Below are positions 54,038-64,000 of a stretch of DNA of 64,000 nt, one piece after another. Under the pieces are notes generated by a model. That model was given only the letters and a program-made list of their open reading frames with translations. It was not told where the DNA came from and made no database searches. Numbering within the stretch: position 1 is the first letter of the stretch; every line of letters begins with the position of its first letter. The DNA lies in the NCBI GenBank assembly GCA_032718475.1, contig JAUCBJ010007553.1, positions 23,279 through 87,278 of the forward strand, given 5' to 3'. A program made the position numbers and the translations under genes. This stretch comes from Nemertoderma westbladi (taxonomy: Eukaryota > Xenacoelomorpha > Nemertodermatida > Nemertodermatidae).

Positions 54038-55389
54038 GCGTCCAGGATGGGTTCGGACTCAGGAACAGTCCTACTGGGCACAGGTAGTTTCGTGCTGTGT
54101 AAAGGGAATTTAGAGGTAGGTTCGGGGAGTACAGGTGTCTCTATCACCGAAAGGGTGGCTTCGAGAACCGGCCTAATTATTTCAGGCTCATCTACTACAG
54201 TAGGGAGTCTTTCTACTGTAATAATTTGGTCTGTGGGTTCTGTACTACCTAAGTCTGTGCTAGCTAGTTGCCTTCTCCCAGCTGGGGGCAGATTAGGCAA
54301 TTTCTGACAGTGAGGCATTCTTCTACGTCCGTTGGAACGAGATCTATTTCCTCCGCCTTCAGGATCAGTGGTATCGCCTTCATCAGATGACGTAACGCTT
54401 GCGTCCTTCTTCTGAGGTTTCTCTGCCGTCGCTTCGCCTTCCACTTGAGAAAAGACAGCGTCTGTTGATTCTCCTTGGGTCATGTGCTCGGTTAGCAGTG
54501 CTTTCCATTGAGTCGTTTCTTGGACTTTAAGACTCACTCGCCAGAACCAAGTCTTTACGGCAACCCGCAACGACGTATCTTGGCTTATCCTTGAGACTTT
54601 CTTATAGGCTGAAAGAATTAGTCTGATCCACAGAACTCGTTCGCGAACTTGATAAAACAGCTCTTCCTGCTCCCGAGGTCCGTGAGGCCGCTGAAACATC
54701 TGCTCCTCCAATCGCAACAGAGAGCTGAAGAATCTCTGTACATATCCTGCTGCCGACTCCTTCCACCTAGCCGAATCCCTAGTGTACCATACCACTCCCA
54801 TCCTGTATAAGTCCTCCCAGCCAGCTTTCGATAAGTTAAACGGGAGTCCGGGTCCGGGGAAATTCCATTGCGTCTCGACAATAGACTTCAGTTCCTCCTT
54901 CGTGTATCCCGCATAACTGACCTTGGTCGATCGCTTACTTCTCGCCCAATCGCTTTGGTGTTCCTCCACCGCAATCAATACCCTTTTGAGTACGGCTACA
55001 GGAAGGATGAGAAGGGGATCCGAATAAACCGCATCTGCCATCTTTGCTCCGCGCTCGGGTGTCAGCTCTACAGTATCCGCACTACTGGAGCTGTCGGGCC
55101 GCTGAGAAATAAGTTCTCGGCTCGAGTGTTGCTGCTGTTCCGCTGCTTCTTGGTCCCGCTTGACCTGAGCTCGAGTGCCTATGATAGACCTACGGTGTTG
55201 GACTAGCCTAGGGTCTGATACTACTACTGGAGGGATGATCTTTCTTACAGTAGGGGACTTGGACTTTGGTCTGGGATGTTCTATATTTTGATCTTGGTCA
55301 CAGATCTTTTCAAGACACTGTCCAAGTCTAAGACTCATTCTAACACCTTCCAAAAGACTATCTGACAGTACCCGTTTTGTGTCAGACAT
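54016..55389 (-). CDS. BEL-2 ORF1: Gag N-terminal protein with a Trp-rich module
   Basis: 457 codons from ATG 55389. The last seven or eight lie in the flanking gypsy-3 LTR. Residues 1-120 match BEL-1 ORF1 closely (LSDSLLEGVRMS, ICDQDQNIEHPR, RSIIGT, TPERGAKM). The end also matches (TTDPEGGGNRSR, STDLGSTEPT, VDEPEIIRPV). The middle does not: about residues 123-306 form a Trp- and Leu-rich helical domain (WNFPGPG, WEDLYRMGVVWYTRD, WFWRVSLKV) instead of the coiled coil. A short ESTDA..SQVEGE segment is shared but lies after this module, whereas in BEL-1 it precedes the coiled coil. Its role in particle assembly is inferred only from position. Confidence 0.78.
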   Translation of the reverse strand: MSDTKRVLSDSLLEGVRMSLRLGQCLEKICDQDQNIEHPRPKSKSPTVRKIIPPVVVSDPRLVQHRRSIIGTRAQVKRDQEAAEQQQHSSRELISQRPDSSSSADTVELTPERGAKMADAVYSDPLLILPVAVLKRVLIAVEEHQSDWARSKRSTKVSYAGYTKEELKSIVETQWNFPGPGLPFNLSKAGWEDLYRMGVVWYTRDSARWKESAAGYVQRFFSSLLRLEEQMFQRPHGPREQEELFYQVRERVLWIRLILSAYKKVSRISQDTSLRVAVKTWFWRVSLKVQETTQWKALLTEHMTQGESTDAVFSQVEGEATAEKPQKKDASVTSSDEGDTTDPEGGGNRSRSNGRRRMPHCQKLPNLPPAGRRQLASTDLGSTEPTDQIITVERLPTVVDEPEIIRPVLEATLSVIETPVLPEPTSKFPLHSTKLPVPSRTVPESEPILDAVVYRYT

Positions 55390-56292
55390 GTTTGATTGTA
55401 CAGTTGAATGCCTACTGCTATATTACAGTTAAAGCAAGTCTAGTAATTCAGTATCACTGTTAGCCTAGTAATTAATTACCGATATCGTTACTCAATGTAA
55501 CTTGATATATATATAATATATTAGAATACCGGTATGCAGCTTACACTTATAGTATATATAAGTATAATTATGAACTAGAATTAATTACAGAATACCGGTA
55601 TGATTTCAGCCTAAATTTATAGAAATAAATATAATAAGCCTATGGTAAATACCGGTATGTCAATTATTTTAGAATAATTGAATTTCTGAATTTTAGGGGT
55701 TACTTGGTTACTTTAACTTACTTTATTACCGTTACTTAAGCAGTAGTCCAACTGATATTAAGACCTAATTGTTGTATGGCAGGCCTACTATTTATAAATC
55801 GTTTGAGTTGATTTATAATATATATACCCGTTAAAATGGGTTTTGTCAATATTTGAAATAAATGTTATTATTTCTGGGGGGAGTCACTACACAGAAGCTG
55901 TGCGCTCTCAGTGAAGTGTTACTTGTTGGACACTAAAACAAATAATTCTAATTTACCTAAGTTACTTAATACTACAAATTACGTACAATTCGGGGTGAGA
56001 TTACAATCTCTAAATAAACACAAAAATTACAAGTACGAATTTTTAGGGTAATTTTACAAGAAGTCTACAAACCAGCCTAACAAAGGGTTAGAATATCTGG
56101 TTATTACAACGGACAGAGTACTACGGTATTTGAAAATAACTAAGTAGAAGTAAATATACTGCGTTGTCCAGATAGGAAAATACCACCGTCTGACGACTTA
56201 TAGCCGTATCGCTATAAGTACTACATTATGTATCACGGAGTGTTCCTACCTAATAGTTAATTACCGCGGTCTACCAGAACCAACGTGCCCAT

Positions 56293-57980
56293 CCCAGTTA
56301 AACATGAGTATGTGTTTCATATATGGTTGCCATAAATAATTCGACATGTGATACATATATGTAAATGTTACAGTGTTGTCAAATGTGATCCATATGTGGA
56401 ATGTTCACATGTGATACACATATGTTTTTTATGTGACAAGTGCGACAAAAAGAGTAAAAATTTAAACTGAGACCGACCAATCACTGGTGTAGGGTCTGCA
56501 TTTCCTATAGAGAGGTGGGGCGGGGGGGGGGGGGGGGGGGGGTTAGCCTACCTCAGTACCTAATCCTATCCAATCCCTACACCCTATCCTATGGCCCTAC
56601 ACCAACACTATACATATAAGAAGGAAGCATCGGAGTATATATGAAAATATTTAATCCATAGTGATATGAGAGTATCCTTAATAGATTTTGGTGATCATCC
56701 GTAAATTCGTATTGTATTAGTTAGATTTAATTAAGTTATCTAATTTTCAGCTATAATAGATTATTCATATTGATAAATCTTCGAAAATTAATTAATTCTA
56801 AGATCATATAATTGCTCATATGATATTGTATATCTAATTTTAAGACATCTTTTCCATACAACATATATAAACCACATATGAAACATATGTTCAATTTTTT
56901 AACGGGATAAGAACTGCAATAGGCCTGCCTACCTTATGGATGGTATAGTGCATGCATGTTATCTGTCTATGTCTGTACCCCTTACTGACTTAGCAGCGCA
57001 GATGACAATGCACAACCACAACCTGACAAGTGAAAACCACCACACAGCCATACATATGTTTGTCTAATTCTGTTAATACAGCACTGTACAATGCACAGCA
57101 CAATGTGCATATTGCAAGGCAGAAAGCAGGCAAGTCACACACTGCATCACTGAACAATTGAGTGGACTATGATAAGCGGTAGGCTTATCTGCTTATGCAA
57201 CGCAATATGCTGTTATGGGTAAAATATAAAATACTTTGCGATTCACTAGCTAAACTGCAAGCTACACGACGTGGTTAAGAAGAAAGATTGCAGGATCAGA
57301 CTATGAAATACCTATCATTTTAAGAATGTGTCCCACCACCAGCCCTCAAATGCAATAAACAAAAAATTGGACGATCGACTATGGTTACTTCAATTTAGTG
57401 TCCATACAGCTTTCACAGATCAGGCCTATGTATTGATTATACATTATATGGTTAAATAGCCGGTACTTTGAAAATACAGTATAACAAAAAATATAGATTC
57501 AACGTATTATACTGCTGATTAAAACGATATTTGTTCTTAATGCAAAAAGCTGAGTATTGACATCAACAAATTCCGCATCCCCCCTCGCTATTCTTTTCTG
57601 TACATGTATTACTGTAAGGCCTGTATTACCATAAGGCAAACATGTGTGCAACATATAAAATCCATGAACTGGATTACACAATTACGAATTGAATACTTTA
57701 TGGATTTAAATTTAACTCGGAGTTTTGGCTATGGCTATTTCACATATGCCCGACATATATTATTCACATGCGCATTCTCACACATTTATTTATGATAAAT
57801 TCATAATATGTGCAACATATAAATACCATAAATGGCGATACACACATTCTAAGTGTATGTATCACCGCATGCGTGACATGTATTATTCATACATGAGCAT
57901 AAAAACCCAATTTCCAGACACACCTATTCCATACAACATATATATACCACATATGAAACATAAGCTCATGTTTAACTGGG
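56293..57980. mobile_element. Non-autonomous DNA transposon with CCCAGTTAAACATGAG termini
   Basis: Comparison with the uninterrupted BEL-1 leader (near 25330) gives exact borders. CCCAGTTAAACATGAG at the left and its complement at 57965-57980 form inverted repeats that extend about 34 bp with a few mismatches. They are flanked by AT on both sides (56291-56292 and 57981-57982), which occurs once in BEL-1. The 1688-bp interior has no transposase ORF. It is rich in ATATGTG and CACATAT palindromes, has a 21-base G run (56522-56542), and the superfamily is not recognised. Confidence 0.8.
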
Positions 57981-59110
57981 ATTAACCACTTTACAACACA
58001 AATATACTGCCTACACGCTAATTACCTTCGGAAAGCACTGTACACTAAACCCTAAATTAGGTACAAGTACTTATACAACAAATAATCAGTAGTTAAAAAT
58101 ACTTGAACAGCTAAAAGAACCACGGTATCTGCCGGAGTGACCAGAGCACAAAATCTCCAGTCTTTACCTACGCCAAGCAGCCCTGATGTAGTACCGGGGT
58201 TAGTTTAACTGTAACGGTATATATAACAAGCATAATTACTGCAGGAATAAACTTGGGGAATGAATGTTGCGAATAATCGCATAAACTCTGAATAATAAAT
58301 ATTACGCTACGCGTACAGACTACTCAAACAAAATGCAGACCAAATACGGACAGACTACTATCAAGCCTAAACAAACTACGGTATATGCAGACTCCGAAAT
58401 GGTTAGTTAGTATGCGTTCTAACCTAGTAGTACGACTTATTCTTTCAGAGGGGGTTTACCTCACAGCACTTGAAGCCCCTACGTTCCTAACTAGCACTTT
58501 ATCGGACAGATGCTCTACACACACTGCAATCCGTTCAAACTGAACAACAGTCAGACAACTATCCAGCCTACAAATTATCTAAATAAGAATTATACGTTAC
58601 CTGTACAGACTACACAAACAAAGTACAGACCAAACGATGGCAGACTACTATCAAGCCTAAATAAACTACAGTATATGCAGACTCCGAAATGATTAGTTAG
58701 TATGCGTTCTAACCTAGTAGTACGACTTATTCTTTCAAAGGGGGTTTACCTCACAGCACTTGAAGCCCCTACGTTCCTAACTAGCACTTTATCGGACAGA
58801 TGCTCTACACACACTGCAATCCGTTCAGACTGAACAACAGTCAGACAACAGTCAAGCCTACAAATTATCTGTACAATCTGAGCAGGCTTACACGCCTTCT
58901 GCTCAATACTGGCCTACAAATAAATAAAACCGACAGAAATAAGTAAACTATACAAAGGAATGAGGGGTGATCAATCCCTAATCCCCTAGCAGCCCACAAT
59001 ATACAATATCACAATCGAAATAGTACTGCTGTTCCCGTACTGTAAGTAAGTACCGGTCCGGATGATCAGGCAGTCAGGCCTACTGGTTACCGGTCGACCG
59101 GTACTATCAA

Positions 59111-59135
59111 CTTGATTGCTTACGCCGCAATCAAG
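59111..59135 (-). promoter_or_regulatory. Stem-loop next to the BEL-2 5' LTR
   Basis: CTTGATTGC pairs with GCAATCAAG (9 bp, 7-nt loop), 16 bp from the LTR. Compared with BEL-1 the stem has compensatory changes, and the flanking GTAACAGTT is kept. Confidence 0.6.
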
Positions 59136-59151
59136 AAGCAATAACTGTTAC

Positions 59152-60327
59152 TGTTCGCGCTTTTAAGACCTTTGGCAGTTTAACCCGCCAAATCTATATG
59201 TCTTCTAGGTTATAAATCGACTTTAGCCTATGACAAGTATTTGACACAAATAAATCCAACATTAGCCGAAGCCAGTCTATGCGCGACCATTCACCCGCTG
59301 GATATACCCGGGAGACTGGATTCGGATGCTTTAATTTGATTGCGGTGCAGGCCTACCGTACTATTCGATTGATCGTTAATATAATTCCTGACAAATATCA
59401 TTCACTTTCGGGAGATATTAGCAGTTCCTTTAGGACGTGGCGCTCTATCTATATAAACAGAGCTATGGCTTACACTAAACACAACGGAATGGATTATAAG
59501 TTACACATAAGGCGCATTCTTTAGGAGATGCTTTGTTACGCGGACAAGCACATACAGACTATTGCACACCGCTGCACACTGAATTGCCGATAGTCACTGA
59601 TTTTAATCATATATAAAGAGAATAGCAACCGACATTTGTAGGGCCTATAAAATAGCATTCAATTCACTACAAACCACGATAATATAAGTCGCAATTGCTA
59701 TATGTAACCAGTCTCTCTAACCTTAGTGTATCAAGAAGAACGGGGTTTCTGATCGTTTATCGTTATTCTCCAAATAACAATATGTAAACAACTGATACAA
59801 TTAATAACAAACAGTAAATAGCAGTAAATAATGTGCAATGTACCGTACCATTCGTGTTCTTAGTGTCTCGTACCGCTGTACCGTGCCGGTTCCGGTAACA
59901 GTTATGTGTTCTTATAATTAAAGTCGTTCTAATGTTGGAATAAAACAGAATAATTCCATAGCCGATGTTCATGGCATCAGGAAAACCAACACACTGAACC
60001 CTGTGAGCTGTTGCAGGTAGCTTTCAACACAAAGAGGAAAAGCTCTCATTGGCAGAGTTCCAGTTTCTATAAGTTCCATGAATGTCTAAATGCCAAACCT
60101 CCCTAGCCTTTGCAGCCCATAGCCAACACAAGGCTAAATCGCTCTGATTGGTCGATCATTGTTCTGATTGGTTAATCGAACAGAACAAAGAGGCCTTGCG
60201 TACAGCAAATCAGCCAACCAGCGGGCGGATTGTGCCACTAGAAGCAACAGTTTAGAGGATTTGAGCGAATGGGGGAAAACTGGATTACAAATGGAAAAGG
60301 CCAGTTATATCCCCAAAAGCTTTTACA
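59152..60327 (-). repeat. 5' LTR of BEL-2, 1176 bp
   Basis: TG...CA on the minus strand with the same first and last about 15 bases as the BEL-1 LTR and recognisable similarity throughout. The 5 bases outside are GAGGC. The partner LTR is absent. Confidence 0.9.
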
Positions 60328-60340
60328 GAGGCAGAGCTGC

Positions 60341-60438
60341 GCGCTGAGGCGCAACGCGCACCTGTCTCACACCCGAACGCGCACCTGTCTCACCCAAACG
60401 CGCAACGCGCATCTGTTTTGCGGTCATTCGCGCAGGTA
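60341..60438. repeat. Degenerate 20-22-bp tandem repeat, CpG-rich
   Basis: Three to four copies of CGCGCACCTGTCTCACCC-type units follow the end of BEL-2. Confidence 0.75.
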
Positions 60439-60744
60439 CGCGTCCGAGTTTTGCAGCATGAATTCCAACCTGGCTATACTGCTCTAAAATCCTGGGTAGA
60501 TAAGGCTGTAAGGTTAGACATAACATGAATGTAAACAATATGCTAAAAGTAAAGTACAAAGTAGGCCTACCTAGAATGCTAGAATGTACCATTTAGCCTA
60601 TATTCTAAGTACAGTACACTGAAGATACATACCGAGCTGCAAAGGTAACTTTCCATAACTTAATAGCTGTCAGGCTGTCTCTCATCTGTCATGCTTCATG
60701 TACCTTTAAGTTTGATTTTCAATGTCACGTCCAAAATTAGACTT

Positions 60745-61003
60745 AAAGTCCAATATTGGACTTTTGTAAATATTCAAAGCCTTATAAAAAAAGTTCCCCC
60801 CTGGTGAATTTCAGGTCCCCCTGTTCAAAACTCTTATTTTTTGATATATTTTCTATTAAAAAAAAAAAATCCCGCCCGATCCAATTACCCAAGGCCCTGG
60901 AACAATTGGCTGATTTGAAGTCCAATATTGGACTCACAGAAGTCCAATTTTGGACTTGAACTGGAGTCGAAGTCCAATTTTGGACTCAAGTCAAATTTTT
61001 GAC
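60745..61003. repeat. Cluster of AGTCCAATWTTGGACT palindromes
   Basis: A perfect 20-bp palindrome (AAAGTCCAATATTGGACTTT) at 60745-60764 is followed by several variants between about 60918 and 61003 with ATATT or ATTTT centres. Confidence 0.8.
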
Positions 61004-62090
61004 TTCTCACCGACTGTACTGCTGTACTGACATATGCCTGTCTGCCTACTGCCTCTCCCTGCAGCCCTGTAGTGTATGCCAGGCTGCAAATGGCAGAATG
61101 GACAGATGGAGTGCAAAAATTACAACGCGTTGTGCAGTTGTGCGCGGCTTTGAAATAGTGCGCGGTAAAAGTGCGCGGAATTGAAATAAAAGTGCGCGGA
61201 ATTGTGTGAAAAACACCAAAAGCAGAAAAGTGCGTGGTAATCTGTGCAAATTACTGCAAAATATTAAAAGTCAAAGTGCGCGGATGAGGTGTAAAAAAAG
61301 TTATAAAGTGTGTGCAAAACTGCAATTTAATGAGAAAAATAATTAGACATAAAAAAATTTCACTCACATCGCTCGCGTTTCTTTTCCATTTTGCATTGTT
61401 AAAATAAAAAAAATTTCGCTCGCTTTGCTCAGTCGCTCGCGTTTTTTTTTCATTTTAGACCTACTACTGACCTATAATACTGTAATATCTGTATATGCCA
61501 TATGCCACATATAGCACAATAGCAGCATAGGCTAACAATTAAAAATTTCGCTCGCGTTTCGTTTTCATTTTACATTGTTAAAATGAAAAATTTCGCTCAT
61601 GTTTTTTTCATTTTGCATTGCTTAAATTAATTTTTGTATTTCTTTAAGTTAATAAATAATACTTTTTTTATTCGTATGTTTGTGTGAATTGAATTGTTTT
61701 TCAGCTTGGCTGCTTGGTGTGCGCGTTTTTTCAGCCCACAGCACCACAGGTCCATGCGCGGTATATTGTCAGATATTGCAGTACTGCTGTCAGGCTGTAT
61801 AGCGCGGCTGAAAAATTGTGCGCGGGCGTTGTGCGCGGTTCAGTGGTGGTTTGCAGCCTGGCTGCCTGGAGTGTATGTAGCAGAGCAGTAGCATAGCCCG
61901 TTCAATCAAACAGACAGACAGATGTACAGGCGGACAGGACGGATGGATTCAGTTATTGTTACTGGTAGGGGTGGTACCGCCTGTAATGTCCTATTTGCAG
62001 ATTTGGTTTGGCTTGGCTGGAGAACCAAACACAAACTGACAAACATACTGACATACCTGTCACTTCAGCACTAGGCTGCTAGGTCAACCT

Positions 62091-62246
62091 GTCAACTATT
62101 GCAGTATTGGGTTTGGCTGGAGATCCAAACTTTCCTGCCAAGACCAACTATTGGGTTTGGCAGGAGATCCAAGCTTACATATTACAGTATTAGGCCTACC
62201 TGCCAAGGCCAACTATTGGGTTTGGCTGGAGATCCAAACTTACCTG
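62091..62246. repeat. Interspersed tandem repeat upstream of the phospholipase C gene
   Basis: Three units share TATTGGGTTTGGC(T/A)GGAGATCCAA and a CCTGCCAAG tail, with unequal spacing because of a 25-bp insertion in the second. A related GGTTTGGCTTGGCTGGAG copy lies at about 62005. Confidence 0.85.
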
Positions 62247-62493
62247 CCACTGCTTTATCTTGGCGGGTCGGTAATTGGTTTGCAGTTCTCCTGTCTGCCG
62301 CTAGAGTTGTTGAGCTGTCTGGCTGTATAGGGCAAAATGTATGAAAGTGATCTTCCGCTTTATTACCACTGTCTCCATTTCCTTACTGGTCTACTGGTAC
62401 CGGTCCGGTTGTAGCTGTACGGTACCGGTAGGGTAGGCATAATCTATTTTAACTGATTAGGGCCTATTCAGCTAATGAGGTAATTTTAAAATA

Positions 62494-63520
62494 ATGGCGA
62501 ATTTAAACATCAGCGTCGAATTAGATGAGAAATCCCAACTCGAAATGGCTGAGAATTTATTATTAATGAGAAAAGGGAGTAGAATAACTCGATTTGCTCA
62601 CAAAGATTGGGCTAAAACCAAAACATTAACTCTCGATAAATCTAATTATTCAATAACTTATCTGCCTTCGAAAAAACCGAAACATGGATTAAACGACAAT
62701 GTAGCTTTAGTTCGAGACATAAAGGAAGTCCGGGTTGGATATAAAACCGACGTGTTTAAAGGCCATAAAAAAGCGAAAGCCAGTCATGAGAAGTCGGCAT
62801 TTAGTATTGTTTTACATGAGCGTAACGAAACATGGGATATTATGACATCTAATGAGAAAGTTGCTGCTATTTGGGTAAAAGGTTTGAAATATTTAATGGA
62901 AACCGATGCAGAAGTATATGATGACGAGGATAAATGGGTTAGGGAAGTCTTTACAAGGGCTGATAGAAATAAAGATCTTAAAGTTTCCTATGACGAAGCT
63001 GTCAAAGTCCTTAAACAATTGAATTTAAAGCCGGATAAAATATATACGAAACGATTATTTGAAGATTTAACGAAAAATAAAGATAAAAAAGATCTTTATT
63101 TAAATGAAGATGAGTTTGTAACTTATTACAAGTCGTTGACACGACGTCATGATATCCAAGAAGTGTTTGATAATTATTGTGATTCCAAAGGGTTTATGAG
63201 TTACAACGACATTAATAAGTTCCTAACTGAGGCTCAGAGATGGAGAGACGTTAATGAAAGTCTATGTAAGGAGTTGGTGGATTGTTTTGAGACGAACCAA
63301 CATAACAGGGATGCGGGTAGACTGGGGGTCGACGGGTTTAAATCGTTTCTTCTCTCGAATTCCTGCGAGTTTTTCCACCCAAATCACAACGACGTCTACC
63401 AGGATATGAGCCATCCGTTATCTCATTATTTTATCGCCTCATCCCATAACACTTACCTAATGGAGGACCAGATATTCGGTCCTTCTTCCACCGAAGCCTA
63501 CGTGCGCGCCCTAATGAGAG
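62494..63520 (+). CDS. Phosphoinositide phospholipase C, delta-type, first coding exon
   Basis: ATG 62494 opens 342 codons plus one base, ending at a splice donor (AGAG|GTAATA, phase 1). Residues about 20-135 are a PH domain (MRKGSRITRF, FSIVLHERNETWDIM), which binds PIP2 at the plasma membrane. Residues about 146-290 form EF-hand repeats; the first loop, DRNKDLKVSYDE (157-168), has acidic calcium-type positions. The catalytic X-box begins at about 305 with DMSHPLSHYFIASSHNTYL, where His318 corresponds to the active-site His of PLC delta-1. The remaining X, Y and C2 domains must lie on exons to the right. The family cleaves PIP2 to IP3 and diacylglycerol in response to calcium. PLC identity is firm; delta rather than eta or zeta is likely from domain order. 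The frame is intact and free of transposon sequence. Confidence 0.9.
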
Positions 63521-64000
63521 GTAATAATTTAATATATAACATATATTTAATTAATTAAATTTAATTAATTTAAGGGCCTACTTAAAATTGCACATCTCCT
63601 ATACTAGTCGGTAAATTAGACGTTAAATCATACAATTATTATATAAATATATACCGGTTCCTGTAGATATTTCCGGTTTTTATCATTACAGAATGGACCA
63701 GCACAGCAAATATAAACATTTAACAGTCAAACCATTATTATAATAATAATATTAATTATTTAGAAATTAATTAATTACCGGTAATTAATGGATTATGATA
63801 AATAAATTAATTAATTAAGTAAGTATTTCTTGTCAAAGAAGCATAAATTATAAATAAACCTACTTGGTAGATTCACCATTTTTATATAAACTTGCATATA
63901 ATTTGGATAATTTTAATTTGGTGGGGTACCGGTACCTGTTGTACCTGTAGGCCTAACATGAAAAGTAATTACAAAGATATTTTACTCTCAACTCAACACT
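63521..64000 (+). other. First intron of the phospholipase C gene (partial)
   Basis: AT-rich sequence after the donor with TTAATTAA runs and ACCGGT words. No acceptor or second exon is recognisable before the window ends. Confidence 0.75.

Larger units (their letters stand above)
55390..59151 (-). other. BEL-2 leader
   Basis: Alignable with the BEL-1 leader segment by segment, including ATACCGGTAT words, the 290-bp-period duplication (repeat cores at 58402 and 58692) and the stem-loop at the LTR. The alignment is interrupted at 56293-57980 by a transposon. No coding potential. Confidence 0.75.
54038..60327 (-). mobile_element. 5' part of a second BEL/Pao element (BEL-2)
   Basis: A 1176-bp 5' LTR (59152-60327), a long leader with a nested DNA transposon, and ORF1 correspond to BEL-1 in order and sequence. 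Everything beyond ORF1 is missing because gypsy-3 begins there, either by insertion followed by loss or by deletion. The LTR is clearly diverged from that of BEL-1, so this is a sister family or an older copy. Confidence 0.85.
60328..62493. other. Repeat-rich region upstream of phospholipase C, probably promoter/5' UTR
   Basis: No gene is supported here. CpG-bearing words are locally dense (GTGCGCGG at 61130-61280, TTTCGCTCGCG at 61365-61600), unlike the AT-rich surroundings. That fits a regulatory region or decayed satellite. Several short tandem repeats are listed separately. Confidence 0.5.

Noticed and set aside
57604..57985. Short frames inside the inverted-repeat transposon of BEL-2
   Set aside because: They read ATATGTG-type palindromic repeats; no transposase motifs.

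Overview
This is a transposon-dense stretch of an animal genome. It is AT-rich and intron-bearing, with no bacterial features. The only confidently recognised host gene is the 5' coding exon of a phosphoinositide phospholipase C (delta-type order: PH, EF-hands, start of the X-box) at 62494-63520. The mix of BEL/Pao and Ty3/gypsy LTR elements, CR1/L2-like and RTE-like LINEs, foldback DNA elements and frequent TAGGCCTA and ACCGGTA words suggests a marine invertebrate, perhaps a deuterostome such as an echinoderm. That placement is inference at low confidence.

Layout. 1-2983: 3' end of a plus-strand LTR retrotransposon (open frame, large minisatellite, polypurine tract, 533-bp LTR). 3166-3490: probable first coding exon of an unrecognised minus-strand gene. 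3491-8494: non-coding DNA with small tandem repeats. 8495-13531: decayed minus-strand Ty3/gypsy element (gypsy-1), interrupted at 10297-11894 by a DNA transposon with long inverted repeats that itself carries an L2/CR1 LINE tail. 13595-15290: a 1.3-kb foldback built partly from 21-bp repeats, plus a second array of the same repeat. 16102-27709: a complete, young BEL/Pao element (BEL-1; 1201-bp LTRs, 5-bp target duplication) that lacks reverse transcriptase and integrase and carries an extra zinc-cysteine ORF before its 3' LTR. 27857-29218: LINE fragment.

29233-37843: minus-strand gypsy-2 (gag-protease, then RT-RNase H-integrase), split by a full-length LINE with an intact ORF (32120-35870). 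Two more copies of this LINE follow: 38260-41398 (5'-truncated, with target duplication) and 43932-45168 (3'-truncated). 46372-50653 holds an apparently intact two-ORF CR1-like LINE with a PHD finger on ORF2. 51071-54037 is 3'-truncated gypsy-3, abutting BEL-2 (54038-60327). BEL-2 is a second BEL/Pao element whose leader was hit by a 1688-bp terminal-inverted-repeat transposon. 60328-62493 is a repeat-rich, locally CpG-rich upstream region leading into the phospholipase C gene.

Most promising leads: BEL-1 as a recently mobilised defective element with its extra zinc-rich ORF; replacement of the central module of Gag between BEL-1 and BEL-2; and a stem-loop beside the BEL 5' LTR whose pairing is kept in both copies by compensatory changes. 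Annotations come from reading the sequence and recalling protein families; no database search was run.
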